Below, piece by piece: positions 1 through 6,196 of a stretch of 21,964 nt of DNA. The DNA is taken from contig JAISTZ010000178.1 in assembly GCA_031272345.1 (NCBI GenBank), positions 1 to 21,964 on the forward strand, written 5' to 3'. The DNA is from Spirochaetaceae bacterium. Its GTDB lineage: Bacteria > Spirochaetota > Spirochaetia > Treponematales > Treponemataceae. Below the pieces are notes generated by a model. The model was given only the letters and a program-made list of their open reading frames with translations. It ran no database searches and had not been told where the DNA came from. Made by a program: the position numbers and the translations under genes. Position 1 is the first letter of the stretch. Each line of letters opens with the position of its first letter.

Positions 1-1
1 G

Positions 2-232
2 GACAAGAAAACCTACTACGCCGCGGGGATTCAGCGCCTTGTCGGCTTTATCGACGGCTTAAAAGAAGGCGCCACGGTCACCCTTGAAGGCGGCGCGGTA
101 AGCCTTCCCCGGGACACGGATTCCTACGTCCTGCGGGTAAGCAAGCTCACCCTGAACGGCAAGGTCTACGATAATCTGACCCCCCAGCCGCCCCAGGATT
201 TCCAGCAGGACGGCCCCCCGCCGCGCCGGTAA
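2..232 (+). CDS. Unrecognised protein, C-terminal end only
   Basis: An open frame enters from the left edge and ends at TAA 230-232, giving 76 residues. It begins DKKTYYAAGIQRL, continues through alternating beta-like segments (VTLEGGAVSL, YVLRVSKLTLNGKVYDNL) and ends in a Pro/Gln/Gly-rich tail (PQPPQDFQQDGPPPRR). The frame is well supported because it is open to the edge, codon use matches neighbouring GC-rich genes, and it stops just before a strong terminator. I do not recognise the family. The VSKLTLNGKVYDNL segment resembles a strand pair of an extracytoplasmic beta domain, but that is only an impression. The start lies outside the window. Confidence 0.65.
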   Translation, partial: DKKTYYAAGIQRLVGFIDGLKEGATVTLEGGAVSLPRDTDSYVLRVSKLTLNGKVYDNLTPQPPQDFQQDGPPPRR

Positions 233-282
233 TCATTTCTTGCGGCCTGGAAAGGGGCGCGGGGCTCCCCCAGACTGCCTAG

Positions 283-309
283 AGCGGCGAAGATTCGCCG
301 CTTTTTTTT
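283..309 (+). terminator. Rho-independent terminator after the first gene
   Basis: A perfect 8-bp stem (AGCGGCGA at 283-290, TCGCCGCT at 295-302) closes a 4-base AGAT loop and runs straight into a T tract at 302-309, with more T-rich sequence to 317. It separates the upstream gene from the padR promoter. Confidence 0.93.
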
Positions 310-329
310 AATTTTTTCTCAAAAAACTC

Positions 330-358
330 TTGACAATCGTAGTAATTTATAGTATGCT
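330..358 (+). promoter_or_regulatory. Sigma-70 promoter of padR operon
   Basis: TTGACA at 330-335, 17-base spacer, TATGCT at 353-358. The -10 lies inside a short inverted repeat (ATAG 349-352 / CTAT 357-360), a possible contact site for the autoregulatory PadR protein. The predicted start near 365 is followed by a weak hairpin (TTGA-AAT-TCAA at 371-381, flanked by GCC/GGC). Confidence 0.8.
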
Positions 359-414
359 ATTATATGCCGATTGAAATTCAACGGGCATTAAACTAGTGCA
401 AGAGGAGGTGTTCT

Positions 415-753
415 ATGGAAGACCAGTTGGTTTCCGGGCTCTTACGGGGCCATACGGACACGATTATCCTGCGGCTGCTCCTGGACGGCGATGCCTACGG
501 GTACGAACTGTACAGCAGGATTCTGGAACGCACGGGGGAACAGCACGAAATAAAGGAGACGACCCTTTATTCGAGTGTCAAACGTCTGGAAGGGGCAAAA
601 TGCGTAAAGTCCTACTGGGGCAACGAAACCCAGGGGGCCAGGCGCAAGTATTATCACCTTACCGGCGCAGGCCGCAAGGTGTTTGAAAAAAATCTGGCCG
701 ACTGGCGGGCGGCCAAGAAACTTATGGACACCCTTTTGGGGATTGATGATTAG
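415..753 (+). CDS. PadR family transcriptional regulator
   Basis: A 112-residue winged-helix repressor of the small PadR type. The N-terminal segment GLLRGHTDTIILRLLLDGDAYGYEL and the helix around TTLYSSVKRLEGAKCVKSYW match the family pattern, followed by the wing (GARRKYYHLTGAGRKVF) and a short C-terminal dimerisation helix (LADWRAAKKLMDTLLGI). The start at 415 is chosen because AAGAGGAGG ends about six bases upstream. The stop overlaps the ribosome binding site of the next gene, so both are cotranscribed. PadR proteins beside small membrane proteins commonly repress their own operon, often in response to envelope stress or drugs; the ligand here is unknown. The -10 region carries a short inverted repeat that could be the operator. 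Confidence 0.93.
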   Translation: MEDQLVSGLLRGHTDTIILRLLLDGDAYGYELYSRILERTGEQHEIKETTLYSSVKRLEGAKCVKSYWGNETQGARRKYYHLTGAGRKVFEKNLADWRAAKKLMDTLLGIDD

Positions 754-762
754 GAGGCGCAC

Positions 763-1656
763 ATGAAAGACACAAAATCCTACGTGGATTCACTTTTCAG
801 CGGGTATGAGGAGACACGGGACCTGGCGGACTTCAAGGAGGAGCTCACGGGCAACCTGAACGACAAAATCGCGGACCTCATCAAAAAGGGCCTTGATGAA
901 GACGGGGCCTTCAACAAGGCGGCAGGGGAACTCGGGGACATCTCTGCCCTGGCGGATGAAATCAGTCTCAAAAAAAAGCAGGAAATCATCGGCGAAGCCT
1001 ACATGGACATCAGGCATTACCTGGGGCCCCGGCGAATCATCGCCTACATCCTGTGCGGCATCCTCCTGGCCTTTGGGGTGATTGTTGCGGCGATCACGTA
1101 TTTTTCGATACAAACCTACGCGGCCCAGGAGGGCGTCCTTTCCGGTGTTTTCGGCGTGTTGTTCGCCTTCGTTCCGGGTTCTATCGCGGGATTCACCTGG
1201 CTCGTGTTGACTCAGGAGCTCCCGGCCCTCAATCCCCTGTCAAAAAAACGGGCGGCCTGGTACGCGGGGGGCACCTTCCTCCTCTCCGCCGGTCTTGTCC
1301 TTGTCCCCCTCACCTTTGTCAGCACCGGAAGGCAGGACAGCATGATAAGCGCCCTGGCAGTGCTCATCCCCTTTGCGCTTCCCGCGGTGGGGCTCCTCGT
1401 GTTTCTCGGCCTCACGGAAAAGGACCGCAGAAAACCCTGGGCGCGCCTTCGGGCGGAACAGGAATTGCAGGTTTTTAACGATCCTGTTACGGCGATGCGG
1501 TTCGGCGTGTTTTCGGGGGCAATCTGGATTGGGGCGGCAGCCCTGTTCATCCTGCTCGGTCTTGCCGTCAGCTTTAAATATTCCTGGCTTGTGTTTTTAT
1601 TTGCCACCGCACTACAGCTTTGGGTTCAGGGCGCCATGATGGGGGGCAAAAAATAA
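763..1656 (+). CDS. Membrane protein with permease-prefix-like N-terminus, PadR partner
   Basis: A 297-residue protein. Residues 1-80 form a soluble helical head (YVDSLFSGYEETRDLADFKEEL, then LIKKGLDEDGAFNKAAGELGD) typical of the 'permease prefix domain 1'/DUF1700-like group encoded beside PadR regulators. About six hydrophobic segments follow, near residues 89-115, 123-150, 163-186, 192-217, 246-270 and 273-293. The start is fixed by AGGAGG at 752-757, which overlaps the padR stop, so translation is probably coupled. No transport or catalytic motif is visible. The head domain in relatives is thought to mediate interaction or sensing. Its role as partner or target of the PadR regulator is inferred from position only. 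Confidence 0.85.
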   Translation: MKDTKSYVDSLFSGYEETRDLADFKEELTGNLNDKIADLIKKGLDEDGAFNKAAGELGDISALADEISLKKKQEIIGEAYMDIRHYLGPRRIIAYILCGILLAFGVIVAAITYFSIQTYAAQEGVLSGVFGVLFAFVPGSIAGFTWLVLTQELPALNPLSKKRAAWYAGGTFLLSAGLVLVPLTFVSTGRQDSMISALAVLIPFALPAVGLLVFLGLTEKDRRKPWARLRAEQELQVFNDPVTAMRFGVFSGAIWIGAAALFILLGLAVSFKYSWLVFLFATALQLWVQGAMMGGKK

Positions 1657-1674
1657 GCTTCGTTTGCCGGAACA

Positions 1675-1703
1675 TTTACACGCCGTCCATTTTCTGTTAC
1701 TAT
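1675..1703 (+). promoter_or_regulatory. Promoter of rex with extended -10
   Basis: TTTACA at 1675-1680, a 17-base spacer and TACTAT at 1698-1703, preceded by TG at 1695-1696 (extended -10). The predicted start is near 1710, immediately before the ribosome binding site AAGGAG (1711-1716). Rex is therefore probably transcribed independently of the padR operon. Confidence 0.65.
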
Positions 1704-1721
1704 GACGGGAAAGGAGTGATT

Positions 1722-2372
1722 ATGGTCAAGATCCGTGTTCCGGCAGCGCCGTCAATACGAAGGCTGCCGTCATATCTCAACATAATAAAACAGGCCCAGG
1801 CTGAAGGATATGACTACATCTCCGGCACGGTGATTGCAAACGAGCTCAACCTTGAGCCGATTCAGGTGCGGAAGGACCTGGGGATTACGGGCATCGTGGG
1901 TAAACCCAAGCGGGGCTACCCCGTTGCGCCCCTGGTTGTGGCAATCGAGCGCTTCCTGGGATGGGACACCAAGACCGGGGCAATCATCGTCGGCGCGGGA
2001 AATCTGGCTACCGCCCTCACAGGGTATCCGCAATTCAAACTCCACGGTCTGCACTTTCTTGCCGCCTTCGACATCAGCCCGGAAAAAATCGGCACATCCA
2101 TTCACGGGGTCCCCGTGTACGCCATGAGCGAAGTCGCCGCCATCGTGCAGACCATGGGCATAGAAATTGCCGTGCTCACGGTGCCCTCAACCTGCGCCCA
2201 GGAAACAGCGGACATTTGTATGCAAAACGGTATCAAGGGCATCTGGAATTTTACCAACGTCAAGATAAAGGCCCAGGAAGGGGTCGCCGTTCAGCGGGAA
2301 GACCTCACTTCTGGCTACGCGCTCCTCAGCGTTATGCTGAACTCCCGCCACCCTTCGCGCATCAAAACATAG
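1722..2372 (+). CDS. rex: Redox-sensing transcriptional repressor Rex
   Basis: A 216-residue NAD(H)-responsive repressor. Rex binds operators of fermentation and respiration genes when NAD+ is high and releases them when NADH rises. Residues 1-80 form the winged helix with the family signature (IANELNLEPIQVRKDLGITG, then GKPKRGY). Residues 86-200 are the Rossmann domain, with the dinucleotide motif VGAGNLATAL at 90-99 and the acidic residue of LAAFD near 117. The C-terminal helix that swaps between subunits (LTSGYALLSVMLN) is present. An upstream in-frame start at 1620 exists, but it lies in the previous gene and lacks a ribosome binding site; ATG 1722 has AAGGAG five bases away. The length is typical. 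PFOR, a plausible target, lies 14 kb downstream. Confidence 0.96.
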   Translation: MVKIRVPAAPSIRRLPSYLNIIKQAQAEGYDYISGTVIANELNLEPIQVRKDLGITGIVGKPKRGYPVAPLVVAIERFLGWDTKTGAIIVGAGNLATALTGYPQFKLHGLHFLAAFDISPEKIGTSIHGVPVYAMSEVAAIVQTMGIEIAVLTVPSTCAQETADICMQNGIKGIWNFTNVKIKAQEGVAVQREDLTSGYALLSVMLNSRHPSRIKT

Positions 2373-2432
2373 GCCCCGCCGCCGGTAGCCCCGCGCCCCA
2401 GACTCGCCGCTGGCGGAAACTGCCGGTTCCTC

Positions 2433-2461
2433 TTGTGAATACCACCGTTTTGTGATAAACT
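2433..2461 (+). promoter_or_regulatory. Promoter giving a leaderless MNT mRNA
   Basis: TTGTGA at 2433-2438, 17-base spacer, TAAACT at 2456-2461, with an extended-10 TG at 2453-2454. The ATG at 2469 lies eight bases after the -10, where transcription should begin, and there is no Shine-Dalgarno sequence. Confidence 0.6.
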
Positions 2462-2468
2462 CGTCATC

Positions 2469-2792
2469 ATGGTAAATGATGAAATTCTTGACATCAAAGA
2501 CCAGATACTCAAAGTGGTTCCCGACTGCGAAAAAATCTTTCTGTTCGGCTCCTACGCCTACGGTACACCCCACAGGAACAGCGACTACGACTTTTACGTG
2601 GTACTGAACGACGACTGCCCCGAAATGGCTGTGCATATCATCCAACGGATTTACCGAAACATCGACTATTCCCACCATGGCGGCCTTGACCTCCACGCTA
2701 ATTACAAGAATCGCTTTGAAGACCGGGCCAGGTTGCCGACATTGGAGCGGACTATTCAGAACAAGGGGATACTTTTATATGACCGGGCTTGA
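2469..2792 (+). CDS. MNT-type nucleotidyltransferase, putative antitoxin
   Basis: A 107-residue minimal nucleotidyltransferase. The catalytic signature GSYAYGTPHRNSDYDFYV (residues 27-44) supplies the Gly-Ser loop and the metal-binding aspartates D39 and D41; a third acidic residue may be D74 in GGLDLHA. Small proteins of this family pair with HEPN proteins, and characterised MNT partners silence the HEPN toxin by transferring AMP to it (type VII toxin-antitoxin systems). The active-site residues look intact. The reading frame overlaps the downstream HEPN gene by 14 bases, as expected for such a pair. There is no Shine-Dalgarno sequence, and a promoter sits directly before the ATG. Activity and pairing are inferred from family and context. 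Confidence 0.92.
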   Translation: MVNDEILDIKDQILKVVPDCEKIFLFGSYAYGTPHRNSDYDFYVVLNDDCPEMAVHIIQRIYRNIDYSHHGGLDLHANYKNRFEDRARLPTLERTIQNKGILLYDRA

Positions 2793-3189
2793 CCTTGTAC
2801 GGGAGTGGTTCCGCTTCGCGGGGGACGACCTCTTTATCGCAAAGCATGTCATCAACGATCTCTATCCTCCCAGACTGGAGGCCGCCTGCTACCACAGCCA
2901 GCAAGCCGCAGAAAAGGCCTTGAAGGGATTCCTGATACATCTCACGCAAGAAGAACCGGAACACACGCACGACCTTAAGGAGCTATGCAATCTGTGCATA
3001 GAGCTGGACGGTGCCTTCGGCAGCATCCTCGCCTATTGCGGCGATTTGACCGGTTTCGTTACGGCTGGCCGCTATCCAGATGAACTACCGATAGACGAAC
3101 CCACTGCAAAGGCCGCCGTCTCCAAAGCCGATGGGGTTTATGCTTTTTGCCTTGCCAAGATACCGGAGTTACAACAGCCAACGCCATAA
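2779..3189 (+). CDS. HEPN domain protein, putative toxin partner of MNT
   Basis: A 136-residue four-helix HEPN protein. The segment ACYHSQQAAEKALKGFL (residues 36-52) is the hallmark of the PF05168 group, followed by HTHDLKELC (62-70) and the AGRYPDELP segment near residue 96. The start at 2779 is chosen because it gives the normal N-terminus (LVREWFRFAGDDL) and has AAGGGG about ten bases upstream; longer in-frame starts lie inside the MNT gene. The RNase motif of active HEPN toxins (Arg, 4-6 residues, His) is not clearly placed: R32-x6-H39 has the spacing, but it falls in the helix that this subgroup conserves anyway. It may be a toxin or a non-catalytic substrate-binding partner. Confidence 0.9.
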   Translation: MTGLDLVREWFRFAGDDLFIAKHVINDLYPPRLEAACYHSQQAAEKALKGFLIHLTQEEPEHTHDLKELCNLCIELDGAFGSILAYCGDLTGFVTAGRYPDELPIDEPTAKAAVSKADGVYAFCLAKIPELQQPTP

Positions 3190-3300
3190 CTCTCCCGAAT
3201 CACACCCATGACTCACCGCCTACCCCACTGCAAGGACTCGCGTCTGGAAACACGGTGTGACTCCCCCCTCATTTCTCGCCGCGACGGCGACGAAGGCAAC

Positions 3301-3324
3301 GGCAATCGGCCTGGGCCGATTGCC
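3301..3324. repeat. Perfect inverted repeat between convergent genes
   Basis: GGCAATCGGCC (3301-3311) and GGCCGATTGCC (3314-3324) are perfect complements separated by two bases. They lie in the 171-base gap between the convergent HEPN and barrel-protein genes. Neither side has a T tract, so this is not a standard intrinsic terminator; a transcript-end hairpin or a protein site is possible. I see nothing else firm in 3190-3360. Confidence 0.6.
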
Positions 3325-3360
3325 GCGCTGTCAGTATAATGTACCTGTTGAGTTGAACGC

Positions 3361-4974
3361 TTACTTCTTAAATGGGATGAAGTATCCCGCCCCAAGGGTT
3401 AGGGCGAAGGAGCCGCGTGTAACGGAATGATCTGTGCCCCCGTAGTTGACGGTGCTTTCGGCTATGTCTCCGTTCCACACGCCGCCCGCGGTCAGCCTGA
3501 AGCCGGAACGGAGAATCTTCACGCCAAGTTCAAACCCGGCGATAAAACTTGCCGGAGCGGGGGTCAGATCGAGGTCGGCCTTGCTGGATACGTTCAAGCC
3601 CAGACCGCCAAAGGCAGCTACATTGTAGGCCTCATCATTGCCGAACCCAACATTGAACCGCGCCAGGACCGGTATCTGCATGGTTGTTACGGACACGTAC
3701 TCTCCGCTGGTGGTGTCGCCCAGGGGCACTTTATCAGTAAGAACCCAGAAGCCGCTTGAAACACCAAAGTATTTCGCCAGCCGCACCCCGACGGTTCCAC
3801 CCCCTGAAAATCCCACATCGTAGTCTGTGCTCGTACCCTTGCTACCGTCATCCTTGATTACGGTATGGGATCCCGTCTCCATGCGGCCCGTGCCTGCCAC
3901 GCCGAAACCGAACCAGCCGCTCAGATCGATGCCGGCGTTGCGGAGGAACTTGTCCACCGCATCGTTCATCGCACCGATTACCGCGGTCTTTTTTTCAGTG
4001 TCGGCCACAGTCTTTATTGAATCATCACGCCGCTTTTCCAGCAGCTTGTACTGTTTGGTTACATCCACGCCGGTCAGCTTCGTGGTGAGCTCCCTCATCG
4101 GAATAATCCCATCGCTCAACGAGGCATACGTCACCGTGTCTCCCTCTATCGCTGTTCCATTCTTGAGGTCGATGATTTGGGCGTTAAACCGGTTGGTGTC
4201 CCCGATTTTGCGGGCAATAACCGAGAGCGCCACCTGCGGATTATCTGCCTGTCCCACCCGAACCCTCTGATCGTCAGCGGTTACGCCGCTTCCCTGGATA
4301 CCATACTCCGTCTGCACCGAGCCAAGGCTCTTCTCCATCCGGGGATACACCGTGTACCTTCCGCTCTGGAGCAGATAAATAGCGAGAATCTGGGCCAGCG
4401 CGTCTCCTTCCGCCTCACTCACCCCTCCGGAGGACTCCACCGATAACACCGCGAGCCTCTCGAGACTATCGTCCCCGCCCTTCAGCATATCCACCATGGC
4501 GCCGGCCATACTGGCTATGGTCGTATCATTGCTTAACGCGCCCAGGTCAGTATACACCGTGTAGTCTCCTGCCAGTTGCTGAATCTTTTCGATCTGAAGG
4601 ATCATCACGATAAGGAGCTTCCGTTCCCCCAACTGGGTGATGCTTCCGGCCAGCACATACTTCGCGCCGACCTGTCTACCCAGTTCAGCCATGGTATCCG
4701 AGTCGGTCAGTCCGGAAAGGTGCTGAAAGGCCGCCTCCTTGGCTACCGCATTGGTAATGGTCGTCCGGGGAATCACGTCGAAGTTGTTCTTTATCTCACT
4801 GGTAAACGAAAACAACTCCGCGATACCTTCCCGCTCGTCCACCGTGCCCCCGGTAAAGGGGATGATGGCGATCTTCCCCAGCTTGTTCTGGGCGGAAACG
4901 CCGGCCGCCGACAGGAGCAGGAGCCCCGCTATGGCGAAAGCCCGTAGTGCGCTTCGCTTTGTGAAAAATTTCAT
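3361..4974 (-). CDS. Exported CsgG/TolB-like protein with C-terminal outer-membrane barrel
   Basis: A 537-residue exported protein. The signal peptide spans residues 1-28, with cleavage after VSA. The body starts with KLGKIAIIPFTGGTVDEREGIAEL, the pattern of CsgG/LpoB/TolB N-terminal-type domains (KIAIIPF, then VIPR, then GAKYVLAGSI). A second, similar unit begins near LERLAVLSVESSGGVSEAEGDALA. From about residue 352 the protein changes to alternating beta strands with aromatic girdles (SGWFGFGVAG to GYFIPF), resembling an eight-strand outer-membrane barrel. ATG 4974 is chosen over an upstream in-frame start because AGGAGG lies six bases before it and the signal peptide starts there. It is the last gene of a three-gene operon. 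The function is unknown; an outer-membrane anchor for the preceding lipoproteins is plausible. Confidence 0.83.
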   Translation of the reverse strand: MKFFTKRSALRAFAIAGLLLLSAAGVSAQNKLGKIAIIPFTGGTVDEREGIAELFSFTSEIKNNFDVIPRTTITNAVAKEAAFQHLSGLTDSDTMAELGRQVGAKYVLAGSITQLGERKLLIVMILQIEKIQQLAGDYTVYTDLGALSNDTTIASMAGAMVDMLKGGDDSLERLAVLSVESSGGVSEAEGDALAQILAIYLLQSGRYTVYPRMEKSLGSVQTEYGIQGSGVTADDQRVRVGQADNPQVALSVIARKIGDTNRFNAQIIDLKNGTAIEGDTVTYASLSDGIIPMRELTTKLTGVDVTKQYKLLEKRRDDSIKTVADTEKKTAVIGAMNDAVDKFLRNAGIDLSGWFGFGVAGTGRMETGSHTVIKDDGSKGTSTDYDVGFSGGGTVGVRLAKYFGVSSGFWVLTDKVPLGDTTSGEYVSVTTMQIPVLARFNVGFGNDEAYNVAAFGGLGLNVSSKADLDLTPAPASFIAGFELGVKILRSGFRLTAGGVWNGDIAESTVNYGGTDHSVTRGSFALTLGAGYFIPFKK

Positions 4975-4993
4975 GGTATCCTCCTGTGCGGCT

Positions 4994-5012
4994 CCGGCAG
5001 ACCTGCTGCCGG
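4994..5012 (-). other. Intercistronic stem-loop
   Basis: CCGGCAG (4994-5000) and CTGCCGG (5006-5012) form a perfect 7-bp stem around a 5-base loop in the 52-base gap between the second and third genes of the minus-strand operon. There is no T tract. It could partly block transcription or protect an mRNA end, lowering or separating expression of the barrel gene. Confidence 0.5.
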
Positions 5013-5026
5013 GCCTGGTCGGTTTT

Positions 5027-6106
5027 CTACAGCTTGGCAAAGCCGAAATTCCACGAATCACGGGCCTCGGCCTTGTACGAATCCCCTGCGGTCACCGCTA
5101 CGGTGGCGTGGGCCCATTCGGTCTCCTGGTTGTTGTAGTACACAACAAAGGTGTAGGGACCCTCCGGGAGATTCCATTCAGCCTCGCGGTCCGCCAGTAT
5201 CGACGCGGTGTGGTTGATCCTGGGCTGGCCCCTGGTGGCGGTGCCGTCAAAGATATTCACCGTGGAGATGAAGTACGAGGGCCCCCGCTTGTTCAGAAGA
5301 GCGACCTTCGCGGTGCCCGCCGCGGGAGCCGCGGTGTTTGACGCCGCCGGTGTTGTTGACGAGGCAGGCGCTGCCGAGACCGCCGAGGGCTCAAGGTCAA
5401 GACCCTGTTCAATGATGCGGGTGATGAGCCCGGTGTAGATGGCCCGTTCCGCGAGGGAGACTGTCTTGTCGTTGTCCAGGGTGTTTTGCAGTTTCGCGGC
5501 AACCTGGCGGTCGAGGGATTTTTTCTCGATGGTGTAGAGAACGTAGGCGGTGTATTCCTCGCTGCGAACGATGGTGTGGTCGTCAGGGTCGTACCTGCGG
5601 ATCTGTATCCACCAGTCGCCCACCTTGCGCGCACCGCTGAAGGTCGCGGACTGGGTGGTGGTCCTTACATTATCCAGGACACGTTGCATGGTGGCTTCGT
5701 CAGTGCTGGCATTGGTTGTCTCACTGCCGTCATCGGTGGACTTCAGCACGTTTTCAACGCGGGTTGAAATCGTCGCAGCAATCAGTGTGGGGCCGTCCGC
5801 GCCCGCGGCCCAGGTCTGGGCGAACTTCTTGTTCGTGCTGTCGTTTGTCCCGATAAAGCAATACTGGCCTTTGAAATTGGAAAGTTTCTCGACCTCCGTA
5901 TCAAGACCGGTGTCAAGGTAAACCGTCAGCCACTGGGGCAGATCGTTGTTGCCCAGTGCCGCGCCCTTGTGGTCAAGAATGGCGTAGGTGGAGACGGTCT
6001 CCACCTTTTTCGGTTCTGGAGCCGACTTACAGGCCATGCTCGTCACCACTACCGCCATTGCCGTGATAATCGCGGCCAATGTCCAGATCTTTTTTGTATT
6101 TTTCAT
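5027..6106 (-). CDS. Two-domain lipoprotein, LPP20-like N-domain
   Basis: A 359-residue lipoprotein. A lysine-rich start and hydrophobic core lead to the lipobox TSMAC, with Cys26 as the lipidated residue. Domain 1 (about 35-235) contains HKGAALGNNDLPQWLTVYL, GQYCFIG, a conserved DWWIQIR segment and YVLYTIEKKSLDRQ; the same landmarks recur in the lipoprotein at 20323-20952, so the two are paralogues. An Ala/Ser/Thr/Pro linker (about 244-268) precedes a beta-rich domain (about 270-359) containing LPEGPYTFVVYYNN, absent from the paralogue. The arrangement loosely resembles LPP20-family lipoproteins (PxW near the start, an A-rich helix, then a W-containing strand). AAGGAG lies seven bases before the ATG. 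No enzymatic motif is seen. Confidence 0.87.
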   Translation of the reverse strand: MKNTKKIWTLAAIITAMAVVVTSMACKSAPEPKKVETVSTYAILDHKGAALGNNDLPQWLTVYLDTGLDTEVEKLSNFKGQYCFIGTNDSTNKKFAQTWAAGADGPTLIAATISTRVENVLKSTDDGSETTNASTDEATMQRVLDNVRTTTQSATFSGARKVGDWWIQIRRYDPDDHTIVRSEEYTAYVLYTIEKKSLDRQVAAKLQNTLDNDKTVSLAERAIYTGLITRIIEQGLDLEPSAVSAAPASSTTPAASNTAAPAAGTAKVALLNKRGPSYFISTVNIFDGTATRGQPRINHTASILADREAEWNLPEGPYTFVVYYNNQETEWAHATVAVTAGDSYKAEARDSWNFGFAKL

Positions 6107-6144
6107 GCTACACTCCTTACCTGCCTTTCGGCGTATATAGACAA

Positions 6145-6169
6145 CCCCAGAGCAACGCTCCGTTGGGGG
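6145..6169 (-). other. Intercistronic imperfect hairpin
   Basis: GAGC-AAC-GCTC (6150-6160) forms an inner stem, and CCCC (6145-6148) pairs with GGGG (within 6165-6169) outside an asymmetric loop. It lies in the 90-base gap between the first two genes of the lipoprotein operon. No T tract follows on the minus strand, so a processing or stability element is more likely than a terminator. Confidence 0.35.
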
Positions 6170-6196
6170 CTGTTTCCTGTGTTAGGGGACGCGCTC

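Noticed and set aside
1620..1721. An N-terminally extended Rex starting at 1620
   Set aside because: It would overlap the previous gene and include its promoter and ribosome binding site. The family N-terminus fits ATG 1722.
2433..2456. TTGTGA repeated at 2433 and 2450 as a Rex or CRP operator near rex
   Set aside because: The two copies are in direct, not inverted, orientation and do not form the TTGTGAA-N-TTCACAA type dyad. They are better explained as the -35 box and the region just before the extended -10 of the MNT promoter.
3333..3340. TATAAT/TATACT-like sequence in the convergent gap
   Set aside because: No matching -35 on either strand and no open frame that it could serve.
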